Assembly: GCF_003968755.1 (NCBI RefSeq) | Contig: NZ_RYDL01000002.1 | Coordinates: 248,001 to 312,000 of the forward strand | Direction: 5' to 3' | DNA from: Flavobacterium sp. RSP15 | GTDB lineage: Bacteria > Bacteroidota > Bacteroidia > Flavobacteriales > Flavobacteriaceae | Length of the DNA stretch: 64,000 bases | Shown: piece after piece, positions 33,000-41,355 of the stretch | Layout: every line of letters begins with the position of its first letter | Position numbering within the stretch: the stretch's first letter is position 1 | Notes under the pieces: generated by a model | The model's database searches: none | Told to the model about the DNA's origin: nothing | What the model saw: the letters and a program-made list of their open reading frames with translations, nothing else | Program-made: the position numbers and the translations under genes

Positions 33000-33375
33000 C
33001 GTTTTGCATTACATTTTTAATATTTGTTTTCATGGCACAAGATGCACTAAAATCAGCGCCTGGCTCTACTGCTAATTTCCCTACAATAACTTCTCCATGA
33101 ATACTGGCCTTTGATTTTACATTCAATACTTCGGTTACCTGAATTTTACCTTCAAATTTTCCTTCGATGTCCGCATTTTTGCATACAATATCTCCAGTGA
33201 CACTTCCTGCGGGTCCAATCACTATTTTTCCTTCTGACTGAAAATTACCAATTAAATTTCCGTCTAATCTAAAATCAGCCTGCGAAATAATATCGCCTTT
33301 TATCGTAGTTCCTTCAACAATCCGATTCGTTTTTCCTAAAAGATCGGTATAGGATTTTGCTTTTTTATCAAACAT
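32965..33375 (-). CDS. bactofilin (polymer-forming cytoskeletal protein)
   Basis: The 136-aa protein has the bactofilin beta-helix core: NRIVEGTTIKGDIISQADFRLDGNLIGNFQSEGKIVIGPAGSVTGDIVCKNADIEGKFEGKIQVTEVLNVKSKASIHGEVIVGKLAVEPGADFSASC, with the repeated G-x-I/V spacing that makes turns of a right-handed beta-helix. Bactofilins form filaments that place cell-wall or envelope proteins. The gene lies 2 bp after SprE/PorW and overlaps the AtpZ gene, so all three are probably one transcript. Confidence 0.92.
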   Translation of the reverse strand: MFDKKAKSYTDLLGKTNRIVEGTTIKGDIISQADFRLDGNLIGNFQSEGKIVIGPAGSVTGDIVCKNADIEGKFEGKIQVTEVLNVKSKASIHGEVIVGKLAVEPGADFSASCAMKTNIKNVMQNDGQQTTSEKSE

Positions 33376-33377
33376 AA

Positions 33378-36002
33378 TTATTGCTTTTTTGGTACCAAAT
33401 ACGTTTCGAGATTTTTCTTGATTTGGATTACTTTGTAGTTTTCACCTGAAACCACTATTGCGGCATCCGTGATTTTATATTTTATGTTCTCTGCTAAAAC
33501 CAATGTTATGTCAGTTGCATAAACCCGTGATTTTATACCGTGAATGGTAATGAAATTTTCTTTCTCCGTATAAATATCATAGGAATAATATAGTTTCTGA
33601 AGATTTTCACTGGCTATGAACATTTTGATTTTTTCTTCCACTGCTTTTGTATTTTTATCGTCACGAGAACCTACTTGATATAGAATTTTCCAATTATTTG
33701 AATCCGTTGTATTCAACTCCATTTTCTCTAAAAACGGGATTTGGTCATTCAAAATAACCTGTGCTCCTTTGCCTTCTTCGCTATTTGGATAATTATCAGC
33801 CACCTCTTGTAATGCGTTTTTGTAGGCCGTCACACCTTTTAGTTTTCCAATGGCACTTGCTTTGAGCAATTCGAATTTAGATACAATATCCTCGCCTGAA
33901 AATTGAGTAATCAAGCTGTCTGAATGCTCTATAACGGCAATAAATTGCTCTTCTTGGAATGCTTTATACCACTTAGCATAGACGCTTTCCGGGGTTTCGG
34001 TTTGAGAAATTGCATCCGGATTGGTGTTGTTAATTATTTGTGCATAACGCGAATCCGGAAACCGAATTGTTATCTCCTTTTTCATCGTAGTTGCCATGTT
34101 TACATCGGTGATTTGATATAATTTATACAAATTATACATCGCTGGAAGCACCAGTTTTTCCTCTGGATTATTGTTTAATAATTGTTCCAATTTTGCAATA
34201 GCCAAACTATTTTCTTTGAATTTTTCCTTATAAATAATACCCAATTGATAGTAAGCAAAATTACGTTCTTTGGCTATACTGTCTACCTCGATTTGTGCCG
34301 TAGGAAGCTGTTTCAGGTAAAAATCTGGTGTATGTTCTTCTATAATTTTATTTGATTCCGTTTTCTTTTCAACGGATTGACTGTCCTCAACCGAAGCAGC
34401 ACCCAAAGTTGGGTTAGCATTTCCTGATGAAAGTCTCCAATTCCCATTTAAAGTCCTTTCTCCCCAATTTTTCTTGAAGTCTACTTTTCCAAAAGCAACT
34501 GTTGTAGGATTATAAAAATAGAAACTACCCGCTGATTGGGTCGTCTCGCTGGGAATGGTTGGTGGCATCATGGGTGATATCCGAATGGGTTTTGCGGACT
34601 CTTGATCTGAAGCCGGATCTCCCGATCCAATCGAATTATTCCGCTCTATATTTTCCTGTTTTGCTTTATTTTGCTCCGCTAAAAGTCTTTTGACTTCCTC
34701 TTTTTCTTTTAGTTGAACGATATACTTTTCAAAATAAGTTTGACGATCCACAGGGTTCATCGCCACCACATTCAGAATGCTGTCATTTCGCTTTGCAAGC
34801 GCTTCATACAAAATCACCTCATCGAGATTGCTTCTTATTTTTTGTATTTTATTAAACTCCCTTGATTTTGTATTCAATTTAACCAAGGTACTGTCATAAT
34901 ATTTTGCCGCCACAGGATAATCCGCATTTCTAAAATACAGGTTTCCTAAATTTCTATAATTTGAAGCTACTAAATAGGTGTCTTTTGAACTGGTCTTTAA
35001 CGAGGCGTTATAAAAATCTAAGGCTTGTTCCTGTCTGTTTTGTTTATCATAAAACACTGCCATTTGATGAAAAATCATATCTTTATAAGGCCTGTTTTCT
35101 CTGTCTTCTATTAATTCATCGTAAGTTTCAACAAAAGAATTAAAATCTCCCTTTTCATAATCAAACAATTCGGCTTTTTTGGCATGCGCCTGAATGACAA
35201 ATCTTCTTTCGGATTTTCGGTTCATGTCAATCACGGATTGATAGGAAGCAACCGCGCTGTCTTTGTATCCTAATCCCTGATACAGTTGTCCCAAAACAAA
35301 ACGGTATCGTGCTTTTTCCTGATTTATTTTAGTGTATTCAATCGCGTTTTTGATCTTAGCAACAGCGCTGTCTTTTTCTTCTAAATTAAAAAAAGAAGCG
35401 GCCAAAAGGGCATTTGCATCCGCAAAAACTTGATTTTTAAGGTCGTGATCTTCTACTAATTTACTAATGTTTTTTATGACCAAAGCATCATTTCCCAGAC
35501 GCATGTTTGTTTTTTCCCGCCAAATTTTGGCTTCATAAATCTTGCTGCTGTTTGGATATTTGTAGAGAATGTAATTGAAAGCATCGAGTGCCGGAACAAA
35601 TCGCTGGTCGTAATACCTGGCTTTTCCAAGCATCAGATACGCTTCGTCTATTTGACTGTTTTTTTCTCTGCCACCAATGTTCATCGAATGTTTTTGAATG
35701 GCTTTGGTCGCTTTGGCTTCTGCCAATTCAAAATCGGTATTTTTAGGTTTTGTTGTGGAAGTAAAATCTTCTACAATTTGCATTTTTTCTACCGGCAGAA
35801 GTTGCCAAAAATCATCATCGCTATTGGCATTTACCGCCAGAACTCCTTTATCCAATCCTACTTGACCGTTATATAAAATATTATACTTGGTACTTAACGC
35901 GTGTGAATTTCTTGCCATAAAAGTATCTCTCTTGGTAGAACAGGCTACCAAAAAAGAAAAAAAGAAAAAGAAAAATAACTGCTTGAATCTATTGATTTTC
36001 AA
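33378..36002 (-). CDS. sprE: gliding/type IX secretion lipoprotein SprE/PorW
   Basis: This 874-aa protein starts with a lipoprotein signal ending LVAC (MKINRFKQLFFFFFFSFLVAC) and is filled with TPR-like repeats, e.g. IDEAYLMLGKARYYDQRFVPALDAFNYILYKYPNSSKIYEAKIWREKTNM and YRNLGNLYFRNADYPVAAKYYDST. Length, lipid anchor and repeats match SprE (PorW in Porphyromonas), a periplasmic lipoprotein needed for type IX secretion and gliding in F. johnsoniae. A Pro/Ser linker near residue 470 joins two repeat blocks. It lies 2 bp upstream of the bactofilin gene. The call rests on length, architecture and synteny; motif-level proof is weak because TPR sequence is generic. Confidence 0.8.
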   Translation of the reverse strand: MKINRFKQLFFFFFFSFLVACSTKRDTFMARNSHALSTKYNILYNGQVGLDKGVLAVNANSDDDFWQLLPVEKMQIVEDFTSTTKPKNTDFELAEAKATKAIQKHSMNIGGREKNSQIDEAYLMLGKARYYDQRFVPALDAFNYILYKYPNSSKIYEAKIWREKTNMRLGNDALVIKNISKLVEDHDLKNQVFADANALLAASFFNLEEKDSAVAKIKNAIEYTKINQEKARYRFVLGQLYQGLGYKDSAVASYQSVIDMNRKSERRFVIQAHAKKAELFDYEKGDFNSFVETYDELIEDRENRPYKDMIFHQMAVFYDKQNRQEQALDFYNASLKTSSKDTYLVASNYRNLGNLYFRNADYPVAAKYYDSTLVKLNTKSREFNKIQKIRSNLDEVILYEALAKRNDSILNVVAMNPVDRQTYFEKYIVQLKEKEEVKRLLAEQNKAKQENIERNNSIGSGDPASDQESAKPIRISPMMPPTIPSETTQSAGSFYFYNPTTVAFGKVDFKKNWGERTLNGNWRLSSGNANPTLGAASVEDSQSVEKKTESNKIIEEHTPDFYLKQLPTAQIEVDSIAKERNFAYYQLGIIYKEKFKENSLAIAKLEQLLNNNPEEKLVLPAMYNLYKLYQITDVNMATTMKKEITIRFPDSRYAQIINNTNPDAISQTETPESVYAKWYKAFQEEQFIAVIEHSDSLITQFSGEDIVSKFELLKASAIGKLKGVTAYKNALQEVADNYPNSEEGKGAQVILNDQIPFLEKMELNTTDSNNWKILYQVGSRDDKNTKAVEEKIKMFIASENLQKLYYSYDIYTEKENFITIHGIKSRVYATDITLVLAENIKYKITDAAIVVSGENYKVIQIKKNLETYLVPKKQ

Positions 36003-36120
36003 TGGAAAACGTTTTTTATCAATTAACTAGTAAATACCCGTTTTAGTATATTTAGTGGTAAAAATACATTTCTTTTTGCTATCGTGAAAATTATGGTGTT
36101 ATATTTCGGTTTTCCTATCG

Positions 36121-36229
36121 TGCGTAAGGGATGGAAGCGGCATCCCTCGCTTTTTAGCGTGGATACAGCGTACAGCCCGACCCGAAGTTGCGAGGAGGAA
36201 CGACGAAGCAATCACGGAGGGTTACGCCC
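36121..36229 (+). ncRNA. structured RNA-like element, copy 2
   Basis: Plus-strand order: GCGTAA, GGGATGGAAGCGGCATCC, hairpin CGCTTTTTAGCG, GGATACAGCG, TACAGCCCGACCCG, then a GCGAGG...CGAAGCAATC stretch, and a closing TTACGC that pairs with the opening GCGTAA. The core GAAGCGGCATCC-hairpin-GATACAGC is shared with 24308-24384, while the hairpin stems differ in sequence, as expected for a conserved RNA fold. It is antisense to the transporter genes and upstream of sprE on the opposite strand. A family such as Flavo-1 RNA is possible but unverified. Confidence 0.5.
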
Positions 36230-36230
36230 A

Positions 36231-36293
36231 AAAAAAACCGCTAATTCGCAAACTGAACATTTAAATTAATAAATGCAATTAGCAAATTAGCGG
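36231..36293 (-). terminator. terminator of the ABC transporter operon
   Basis: CCGCTAATTCGC (36238-36249) pairs with GCAAATTAGCGG (36282-36293) with one mismatch. On the minus strand the stem is followed by a run of T residues (36237-36231). It lies 34 bp past the transporter ATPase stop. Confidence 0.75.
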
Positions 36294-36326
36294 TAAAAGT
36301 TTAGTCTACGACTGTTGCGTTGAATT

Positions 36327-37022
36327 TTAAACGGCAAAAAATAGTTCTAATTCCTTTAAGGTTTCCTCCGAAGTTTGAATGTCTTTGACCACTTCGCCTT
36401 TGTGCAGCGCAACAATCCTGTTGCTGACCTCAACGGTGTGCAGTAAATCGTGGCTAGAAACCAGAACGGTTACTTCCGGATTATCCGCTAAATCCTTGAT
36501 GATTTTTTTTAATCGAAATTGGGTCGTGGGATCTAAATTGGCAAACGGCTCATCCAGAATAATGACTTCCGGATTCCCAATTAAAGTGGCGATGATGCCT
36601 ACTTTTTTCTGGTTCCCCTTGGATAAATCGCGTAAATATTTCTTGTTATTGAGGATTTCTCCGTTGAAAAACTCTTCGTGTGTTGCCAGTAAAGCATCCA
36701 CATCGGCTTTGTTTTGTCCGCGTAAATCGCCAATGAAATAAAAATATTCTTCGGGCGTCAAGTACCCAATGAGAAAGCTTTCGTCCAAGAAAGAAGCGGT
36801 GAACGGTTTCCAGTTTTCGCTGGTGTTTACCTGAATGTCATTGTTGATAATATTTCCCGTTGATGGCTGAATTAAATCTAATAAAAGACTGAAAAAAGTG
36901 GTTTTTCCGGCTCCGTTATTCCCTACTAATCCAAAGCTTTCGCCTTTTTTTATTTCTAAAGTATCTATTTTTAATACGGTTGTTCCGTTGTATGTTTTCG
37001 AAAGGTTGTTTACTTGTATCAT
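36327..37022 (-). CDS. ABC transporter ATP-binding protein
   Basis: The 231-aa protein has all ABC motifs: Walker A GNNGAGKTT near residue 37, signature LSKGNQKKVG, Walker B EVIILDEPFANLDP, and the switch His in VSSHDLLHT. It resembles the CcmA/BcrA-type ATPases of exporters. It is 50 bp downstream of a DUF5687 permease and probably forms the transporter with it. Substrate unknown. Confidence 0.92.
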   Translation of the reverse strand: MIQVNNLSKTYNGTTVLKIDTLEIKKGESFGLVGNNGAGKTTFFSLLLDLIQPSTGNIINNDIQVNTSENWKPFTASFLDESFLIGYLTPEEYFYFIGDLRGQNKADVDALLATHEEFFNGEILNNKKYLRDLSKGNQKKVGIIATLIGNPEVIILDEPFANLDPTTQFRLKKIIKDLADNPEVTVLVSSHDLLHTVEVSNRIVALHKGEVVKDIQTSEETLKELELFFAV

Positions 37023-37072
37023 TTTTTGAAGTTTAGTCGGTTAACTGGTTGTTTGGATAATGTGATTGCTAT

Positions 37073-38542
37073 TTATCCTTTTTGTTTGTAAGCCGCAATG
37101 GTTGCGTATTTCTCTGATTTATAGATTTTTTCAATCAAGGTAAAAACTTTGTCTTTGAATGCAAAACCTATTACTCCTGCCGAAGCCACTATGGCTAATC
37201 CCACATTAGCACCGGCTAGAGTAGAACCGGCCCAATACAGTAAAACGGGCAATCCTAATTGCGGCAGTGAAATTAGCATCGTTTTTACATTGAATGCTTT
37301 TTTATCTCCAAAAGCGCCTTTCCCGGAACTCAAATCGATTGGTGTTTTAGTGTACGCGCCACCCAATAAAACTAAATGAGAATTGACTCCAATGTTATAA
37401 ATGGCACCCACAACAATGGTTAAATATACCTGCCATCCAAAGTAAAGATAAAACGAAGCAATGGTTGTAGTCACAATTGTAGCAATTACCATCAGCCACC
37501 ACTTCGAACTCAAATAGCCTTTGTACGGAATGTTTTGCGTCATCATTAATGGATAATACGCGCTGTCCCAACTCGGTACAAATTGTCCGAAAGTGATTAA
37601 GAATCCACCCGAAACGAATATCCCTGCAAAAATATGCATTATAGGATTATTATACGCTTCAATCCCATTAGTAAAGAAAAGAAAGCCATAAAAAAGGAAC
37701 ATGACGCTCAATCCCACAGTGGTTTTAGAACGTTTGTTTCTTTTGATTAATTTTATGTCGTTTTTCAAGAAGGTTCCTATGGTTCCAAATTGGTTTAACC
37801 AAGTCAGCTCTTCTGTTTTGGCTTCATCATGTTTGTTTGACAACCCCGCATCGAGGTATAAATTCTTTTTGAAATACTGAAAAGTAATATAATATAGCAC
37901 GATTAAAACCAAAACCGGAATGGCAAAAGCCCAATACGTATTGAAAATAGCATTAAAAAATGGCGCTGTAAACTCCGTAATATTAAAGAGTCCGTAATAG
38001 TGTAATCCTCCTAAAATAGCAGCTAGTGCTAAGAAAATGGCAAATAAATTGTCTTTATTACTCAGTAGAATATTCAGAAAATTGTTGGTAAATAGCAAAG
38101 AAAAGATTGCAGTGTACCAAAGCATTACGGAAACTACATCATAGCCTTCGATAATTAAAACAACACAAAACGGAATCAGGAAAAAACAGTGCACCAAATT
38201 GAAGAAGGACAAAACCGTCTTCCCTAGTGAGAAATGAACAATCGTGGATTTTTTTATGGGGAAAATTAACATGGGGCGAATGTTCATTACAGGAATTTTT
38301 TGCAACAGCAATCGGATGATTAAATCCATCAACACATAATAAATCAGGAATTGATTTACGGTAACAATTGGATCCAGATTCATTTTCTTCAGAATATAAA
38401 AAGCCCCGACTCCTAATGCCAAGAAAATTAAAATGAAATAAATGGCAACAAAACCCATCAGGATTTTCAAAGCCAAATTAGTTGCGAAGGAAGCTGACCT
38501 AAAAAATGCTTTCCATTCGAGATAAAGAAATTTTTGAATCAT
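37073..38542 (-). CDS. DUF5687 family ABC transporter permease
   Basis: This 489-aa membrane protein has about ten predicted helices, with MIQKFLYLEWKAFFRSASFATNLALKILMGF at the N-terminus and GFLITFGQFVPSWDSAYYPLMMTQNIPYKGYLSSKW in the middle, features of the DUF5687 permeases found only in Bacteroidetes. It pairs with the ATPase gene downstream and is preceded by a membrane-protein gene and a PadR regulator gene on the same strand. This is the layout of a regulated export system for a toxic or signalling compound, an inference from the regulator. Confidence 0.85.
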   Translation of the reverse strand: MIQKFLYLEWKAFFRSASFATNLALKILMGFVAIYFILIFLALGVGAFYILKKMNLDPIVTVNQFLIYYVLMDLIIRLLLQKIPVMNIRPMLIFPIKKSTIVHFSLGKTVLSFFNLVHCFFLIPFCVVLIIEGYDVVSVMLWYTAIFSLLFTNNFLNILLSNKDNLFAIFLALAAILGGLHYYGLFNITEFTAPFFNAIFNTYWAFAIPVLVLIVLYYITFQYFKKNLYLDAGLSNKHDEAKTEELTWLNQFGTIGTFLKNDIKLIKRNKRSKTTVGLSVMFLFYGFLFFTNGIEAYNNPIMHIFAGIFVSGGFLITFGQFVPSWDSAYYPLMMTQNIPYKGYLSSKWWLMVIATIVTTTIASFYLYFGWQVYLTIVVGAIYNIGVNSHLVLLGGAYTKTPIDLSSGKGAFGDKKAFNVKTMLISLPQLGLPVLLYWAGSTLAGANVGLAIVASAGVIGFAFKDKVFTLIEKIYKSEKYATIAAYKQKG

Positions 38543-38589
38543 AGTTTGGTTCTTTTGGTTTTATAGTAGGTAGTCAAAATGAGAAAACG

Positions 38590-39297
38590 TTACAAATTTT
38601 CTAATTTATATTCCGGATAGGTTTGTTTTAAATAGGCCTCAGCTTTAGATGGGATTATTTTTAATACAATGAAAATCGCCAAAGACATTGAGACTATAAA
38701 CAAGGTCATGCAAAATAGTGCCAAGTCACTTGGATTTGAAATTCGATCAATTCTAATGATATTAAAAAAATGAATGGGCAAAATCATTAACCACGGAAAA
38801 GTTCCATAATTAGATATTATCTTTTCAAAAAGCCAAATTTTTCCCGTTTCCTGCTTGCGCTTCTTCATTTTTCTGTTTTCAAAAAACAAAAAAGGCAGCA
38901 TACTACTAATTAAAAAAAGCATCGTTGCGGTAAAAATCTCTTTTGTATAATATTCTTTAAGAAAATAAAACACTGCTAAAATCAAAAACCCAGTTAATAT
39001 AATTTTAGGTATGGTAAAAAACCCTTTGAAATGACTCCATACAATACGATTGTATTTTTTCCCTAGAGCTGTTTGCCGACTTTCTACCACATCCATAAAA
39101 CCAAAAACGCCAAACTTCCTGAACTCTTTATGTAGAACTTCGTCAAAAGTAAGCTTGGGATTCTGCTGCCATTCAGTTTCAATGGCATTTGCCAAATGAT
39201 CGACTAATTCCGTTTGCAAATCGTAATATTCTACATAATGCTGACGGGTAAAAAGGTAAAGTTGGTCTATTTGTTCGGCGGTTAGTTTCATCTTCAA
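38590..39297 (-). CDS. membrane protein of unknown function
   Basis: The 235-aa protein has a soluble N-terminal segment (LTAEQIDQLYLFTRQHYVEYYDLQTELVDHLANAIETEWQ) with the helical look of a HAAS/DUF1700-type domain, and four or so membrane helices between residues 95 and 215. HAAS-like domains are often paired with PadR regulators, and here the PadR gene ends 5 bp upstream of this start. It probably signals between membrane and regulator or is simply co-regulated. No full-length family recognised. Confidence 0.75.
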   Translation of the reverse strand: MKMKLTAEQIDQLYLFTRQHYVEYYDLQTELVDHLANAIETEWQQNPKLTFDEVLHKEFRKFGVFGFMDVVESRQTALGKKYNRIVWSHFKGFFTIPKIILTGFLILAVFYFLKEYYTKEIFTATMLFLISSMLPFLFFENRKMKKRKQETGKIWLFEKIISNYGTFPWLMILPIHFFNIIRIDRISNPSDLALFCMTLFIVSMSLAIFIVLKIIPSKAEAYLKQTYPEYKLENL

Positions 39298-39301
39298 AAA
39301 A

Positions 39302-39643
39302 TTAAAATTCTAAATTCGGTTTTGTACTCACTAAACTCTGCATATTCCGGATGAAATCTTCAAGTTCTGAGAGTCGGTTTACGGTTTCTTTCTGGCCGCT
39401 TTCCGTGAGTTTGTAATATTTACGCATGCGGTTATCCACTTTTTCAATTTCCACATCCAGCAAACCTTCGGCTTCCAGTTTGTGCAAGGCCGGATACAAA
39501 GCACCTTCGGTGATGTTGAGTTCGCCTTGGGTAATTAACTTTACTTTCTGAGTGATTTCATATCCGTACATCTTGCCGTTTTCTTCGAGCAATTTCATGA
39601 TAATCGTATTCAGACTTCCTTTGTATAATTGTGAGTTTTTCAT
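39302..39643 (-). CDS. PadR family transcriptional regulator
   Basis: The start at 39643 (MKNSQLYKGSLNTIIMKLLEE) is preferred over 39664 because the extra seven residues come from a dispersed repeat (CATTGCGAGGCACGAAGC). The 113-aa protein is a winged-helix PadR: ENGKMYGYEITQKVKLITQGELNITEGALYPALHKLEAEGLLDVEIEKVDNRMRKYYKLTESGQKE. PadR proteins repress neighbouring transport or stress genes. It is the first gene of a four-gene minus-strand unit with the membrane protein, permease and ATPase, which it probably controls. Confidence 0.92.
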   Translation of the reverse strand: MKNSQLYKGSLNTIIMKLLEENGKMYGYEITQKVKLITQGELNITEGALYPALHKLEAEGLLDVEIEKVDNRMRKYYKLTESGQKETVNRLSELEDFIRNMQSLVSTKPNLEF

Positions 39644-39648
39644 TTTTT

Positions 39649-39676
39649 TGTCATTGCGAGGCACGAAGCAATCTCA
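39649..39676. repeat. dispersed CATTGCGAGGnacGAAGCAATC-type repeat
   Basis: TCATTGCGAGGCACGAAGCA and its next bases recur in shorter form at about 36188-36213 (GCGAGGaggaacgaCGAAGCAATC). The ends CATTGC and GCAATC are partly inverted. This is a widespread interspersed motif and explains the spurious N-terminal extension of the PadR frame. Confidence 0.5.
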
Positions 39677-39772
39677 TTTTGAAAATCAAATATACATAAG
39701 AAACTTATACATAACTTAGTGATGTATGTTAAATTTCAAATATTTTGAATTCAAAAAACCTATTCTGTTTAC

Positions 39773-39780
39773 TATATTTG
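39773..39780 (+). promoter_or_regulatory. candidate -7 promoter element
   Basis: TATATTTG fits TAnnTTTG and lies only 13 bp before the ferredoxin reductase start codon, so the leader would be very short. A TTTTG at 39743-39747 is a possible -33 element at a long spacing. Confidence 0.4.
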
Positions 39781-39793
39781 CAAAAAAAACATC

Positions 39794-40846
39794 ATGTCGT
39801 CATTCTATAAATTAAACATTAAAGAAGTTAAACGAGAAACCACAGACTCGGTTTCGGTCTTATTTAACGTCCCATTAGAATTTAAAGCTTTTTATACCTA
39901 TCTGGCTGGTCAATACACAACCTTAAAATTGAAACTTGACGGTGAAGAGATCCGTCGTGCGTATTCCATTTGTTCTTCTCCGGAAAGCGGCGAATTGCGA
40001 ATTGCGGTAAAAGCCGTAAAAGGTGGTGCATTTTCTCAATTGGCTAATACAAAACTAAAAGCGGGAGATACCCTGGAAGTAGGAACTCCAGAAGGAAAAT
40101 TTACCTTTGTTGCTGATGCGGATCGCGCCAGAAATTATGCAGCTTTTGTAGCCGGAAGCGGAATTACTCCGGTTTTATCCATCATTCAAAGTGTTCTCAG
40201 CAGCGAACCTAAAAGCAGTTTTATCTTGGTTTACGGAAATAAAACTCCAGAAGAAACCATGTTTCACCAACTATTACATGATTTACAACAAAAATATGTA
40301 GCTCGTTTCTTTGTTCACTATGTATACAGTCAGTCCAAAATTGAAGGTGAATTATTCGGCAGAATTGAAAAATCAACCGTCAACTTCATTTTGAAAAATA
40401 AACACAAAGAATTAGAATTCGAAAAATTCTATTTGTGTGGTCCGGAAACAATGATCAATACGGTTTCGGATGTTTTAAAAGAAAATAATGTCAAGGAATC
40501 GGCTATAAAATTTGAACTTTTCACTCCGTCTGCCGAAGAAAATCAAATAAAAAAATCATTGGGTGGACATACCAAAATCACCATTATGGTAGATGATGAG
40601 GAAACGACTTTTGAAATGTCACAAAAACAAACCGTTCTTGATGCCGCTTTAAAACAAGGCCTTGATGCTCCGTACTCCTGCCAAGGCGGAATTTGCAGCA
40701 GCTGTCTGGCTCGCATTACCTCCGGAACTGCCGAAATGACGAAAAACTCCATCCTAACCGATAAAGAAATCGCCGATGGTTTGATTCTTACCTGTCAAGC
40801 ACATCCAACTTCTGAAACTATTTATGTGGATTATGATGATGTTTAG
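39794..40846 (+). CDS. PaaE-like NAD(P)H oxidoreductase with C-terminal 2Fe-2S ferredoxin domain
   Basis: The 350-aa protein has the ferredoxin reductase order: FAD-binding RRAYSICSSP near residue 58, NAD(P)-binding FVAGSGITPVLSIIQ and YGNKTPEETMFHQLL, then a plant-type 2Fe-2S domain. The cluster ligands are Cys296, Cys301, Cys304 and Cys334, in the C-x4-C-x2-C...C pattern. This is the arrangement of PaaE, the reductase of phenylacetyl-CoA epoxidase, and of related hydroxylase reductases. No paaABCD genes are nearby, so the partner oxygenase is unknown. It carries its own terminator. Confidence 0.9.
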   Translation: MSSFYKLNIKEVKRETTDSVSVLFNVPLEFKAFYTYLAGQYTTLKLKLDGEEIRRAYSICSSPESGELRIAVKAVKGGAFSQLANTKLKAGDTLEVGTPEGKFTFVADADRARNYAAFVAGSGITPVLSIIQSVLSSEPKSSFILVYGNKTPEETMFHQLLHDLQQKYVARFFVHYVYSQSKIEGELFGRIEKSTVNFILKNKHKELEFEKFYLCGPETMINTVSDVLKENNVKESAIKFELFTPSAEENQIKKSLGGHTKITIMVDDEETTFEMSQKQTVLDAALKQGLDAPYSCQGGICSSCLARITSGTAEMTKNSILTDKEIADGLILTCQAHPTSETIYVDYDDV

Positions 40847-40867
40847 GAAATAGTCTAAATGATAACG

Positions 40868-40897
40868 AAAACTTCTCTGAAAAGGGAAGTTTTTTTA
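40868..40897 (+). terminator. terminator after the ferredoxin reductase gene
   Basis: AAACTTC (40869-40875) pairs with GAAGTTT (40886-40892), extended by inner pairs, and is followed by a T-run. It lies 22 bp past the stop. Confidence 0.7.
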
Positions 40898-41130
40898 TTT
40901 TAAGGGAGGTTTTGATTTGTAGTATAATAGTACGGTCAAAATCCACACGATATTTCGATAAATTATTATCACAAAGTAGTACATATAATTTAGAGTACCC
41001 ATGTATGACCTTAAACACATATAAAAGTCAGCAGGTAACGCTCAAAAATTGTGCTAAAAGAAACTGGAAATCATTGATTAACTTAAAATTGAATGCTATG
41101 TTTTGGTGAATAGGCTTTATTATTTTAGGA

Positions 41131-41280
41131 ATGGTAATTTTGGTATATTTGAGAAAAGACATTAGTACAGATTTGCATTTGTCCAAGTTTTTTTCGAAGA
41201 ATACAAAAACATGGCAAGGAAATCTTGCTGGAATTGGAATGATCCTAATTGGAATCGCTCAAATGATTAATTCTCTTTGA
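41131..41280 (+). CDS. possible small membrane protein
   Basis: A 49-codon frame (MVILVYLRKDISTDLHLSKF..., closing GNLAGIGMILIGIAQMINSL) has the look of a small two-helix membrane protein with a KTWQGNLAG linker. The same frame extends upstream as IGFIILG, but a TGA at 41107-41109 blocks an ATG at 41098 (MFW, stop, IGFIILG). The true start may be 41131, or the gene may have been broken by that TGA (one base from TGG). No family assigned. Confidence 0.4.
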   Translation: MVILVYLRKDISTDLHLSKFFSKNTKTWQGNLAGIGMILIGIAQMINSL

Positions 41281-41355
41281 TGTTAAGTTAAATTTTCAGA
41301 ACTAACATTTCAATTGTTACCAATTTTTGGTACTTTAGTAAAAAATTAAAAAATC

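Larger units (their letters stand above)
36003..36326. other. gene-free stretch with RNA-like element and terminator
   Basis: This 324-bp gap lies between the sprE start and the ABC transporter operon's end. It holds a structured RNA-like element (36121-36229) and a terminator hairpin (36231-36293). No protein-coding frame with family support is present. Confidence 0.6.

Noticed and set aside
40912..41109. 65-aa frame in the gap after the ferredoxin reductase gene
   Set aside because: It has no motif or start context; the sequence is AT-rich gap DNA and it overlaps the more plausible small membrane protein frame.
41107..41109. TGA read as selenocysteine in the small membrane protein
   Set aside because: No SECIS-like hairpin follows, and selenoprotein machinery is not indicated in this window.
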